Positions 21,786 to 21,848 of a DNA stretch of 21,848 nucleotides are shown here, piece after piece. Source of the stretch: CAYUYM01 sp964449305. Lineage in GTDB: Bacteria > Bacteroidota > Ignavibacteria > SZUA-365 > CAYQST01. The position numbers were made by a program, and so were the translations under genes. Each line of letters begins with the position of its first letter. The first letter of the stretch is position 1. The stretch is taken from assembly GCA_964449305.1 (NCBI GenBank), contig CAYUYM010000035.1:1-21848 (forward strand), written 5' to 3'. A model generated the notes under the pieces. That model ran no database searches, had not been told where the DNA came from, and saw only the letters and a program-made list of their open reading frames with translations.

Positions 21786-21848
21786 CCGATATGGCTTGAA
21801 TGGAGTAAGAAAAAGAACGAGAAGTGTACCCCCCCCACCCCCATGCCC

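Overview
The window reads as a GC-rich chromosomal segment from a bacterium of the Bacteroidetes/Chlorobi/Ignavibacteria (FCB) side of the tree. The main evidence is a secreted beta-propeller protein with a Por/type IX secretion (T9SS) C-terminal sorting domain. A lipoprotein fusing a family 3 glycosidase to a serine hydrolase, and several upstream elements resembling the Bacteroidetes -7 box (TAnnTTTG), point the same way. A Kapabacteria/OPB56- or Ignavibacteria-like genome is my inference; no rRNA or other phylogenetic marker is present to settle it. I see no insertion sequence, tRNA, rRNA, CRISPR array or prophage. Coding is dense, and most genes lie on the minus strand.

Layout. (a) 1-2773, minus: a COG3375-type GNAT protein, a HisC-like aminotransferase 9 bases behind it, then the 5' part of glnS, cut by the window edge. 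(b) 2995-4291, plus: a YgiD/LigB-type extradiol dioxygenase and MscL with a zinc-ribbon tail, closed by a strong terminator. (c) 4378-10151, minus: flotillin, an aspartate aminotransferase fused to an HPr-kinase-like P-loop domain, and a divergent ATP-type PEP carboxykinase, in that transcriptional order. (d) 10386-11603, minus: the T9SS-exported propeller protein. (e) 11725-12849, plus: an Old Yellow Enzyme family flavoprotein. (f) 12954-15372, minus: three envelope proteins (secreted Cys/His-rich protein, small lipoprotein, OmpA-like protein) with a perfect 27-base palindrome between the last two. (g) 15703-17689, minus: an HD-domain protein and an RlpA/SPOR protein. (h) 17888-21753, plus: an NlpC/P60 peptidase and the NagZ-like glycosidase/serine hydrolase lipoprotein. 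The window ends in a 17-base G run, possibly a contig edge.

How the genes may work together. Block (c) is the most unusual. Aspartate aminotransferase makes oxaloacetate and PEP carboxykinase turns oxaloacetate into PEP, so the two genes could form an aspartate-oxaloacetate-PEP branch. The extra kinase-like domain on the transaminase belongs to the same P-loop superfamily as PEP carboxykinase, which suggests a regulatory or catalytic coupling I do not recognise from described systems. Blocks (g) and (h) group three peptidoglycan-active enzymes (RlpA, NlpC/P60, NagZ-like). Block (f) looks like a small envelope module of unknown job.
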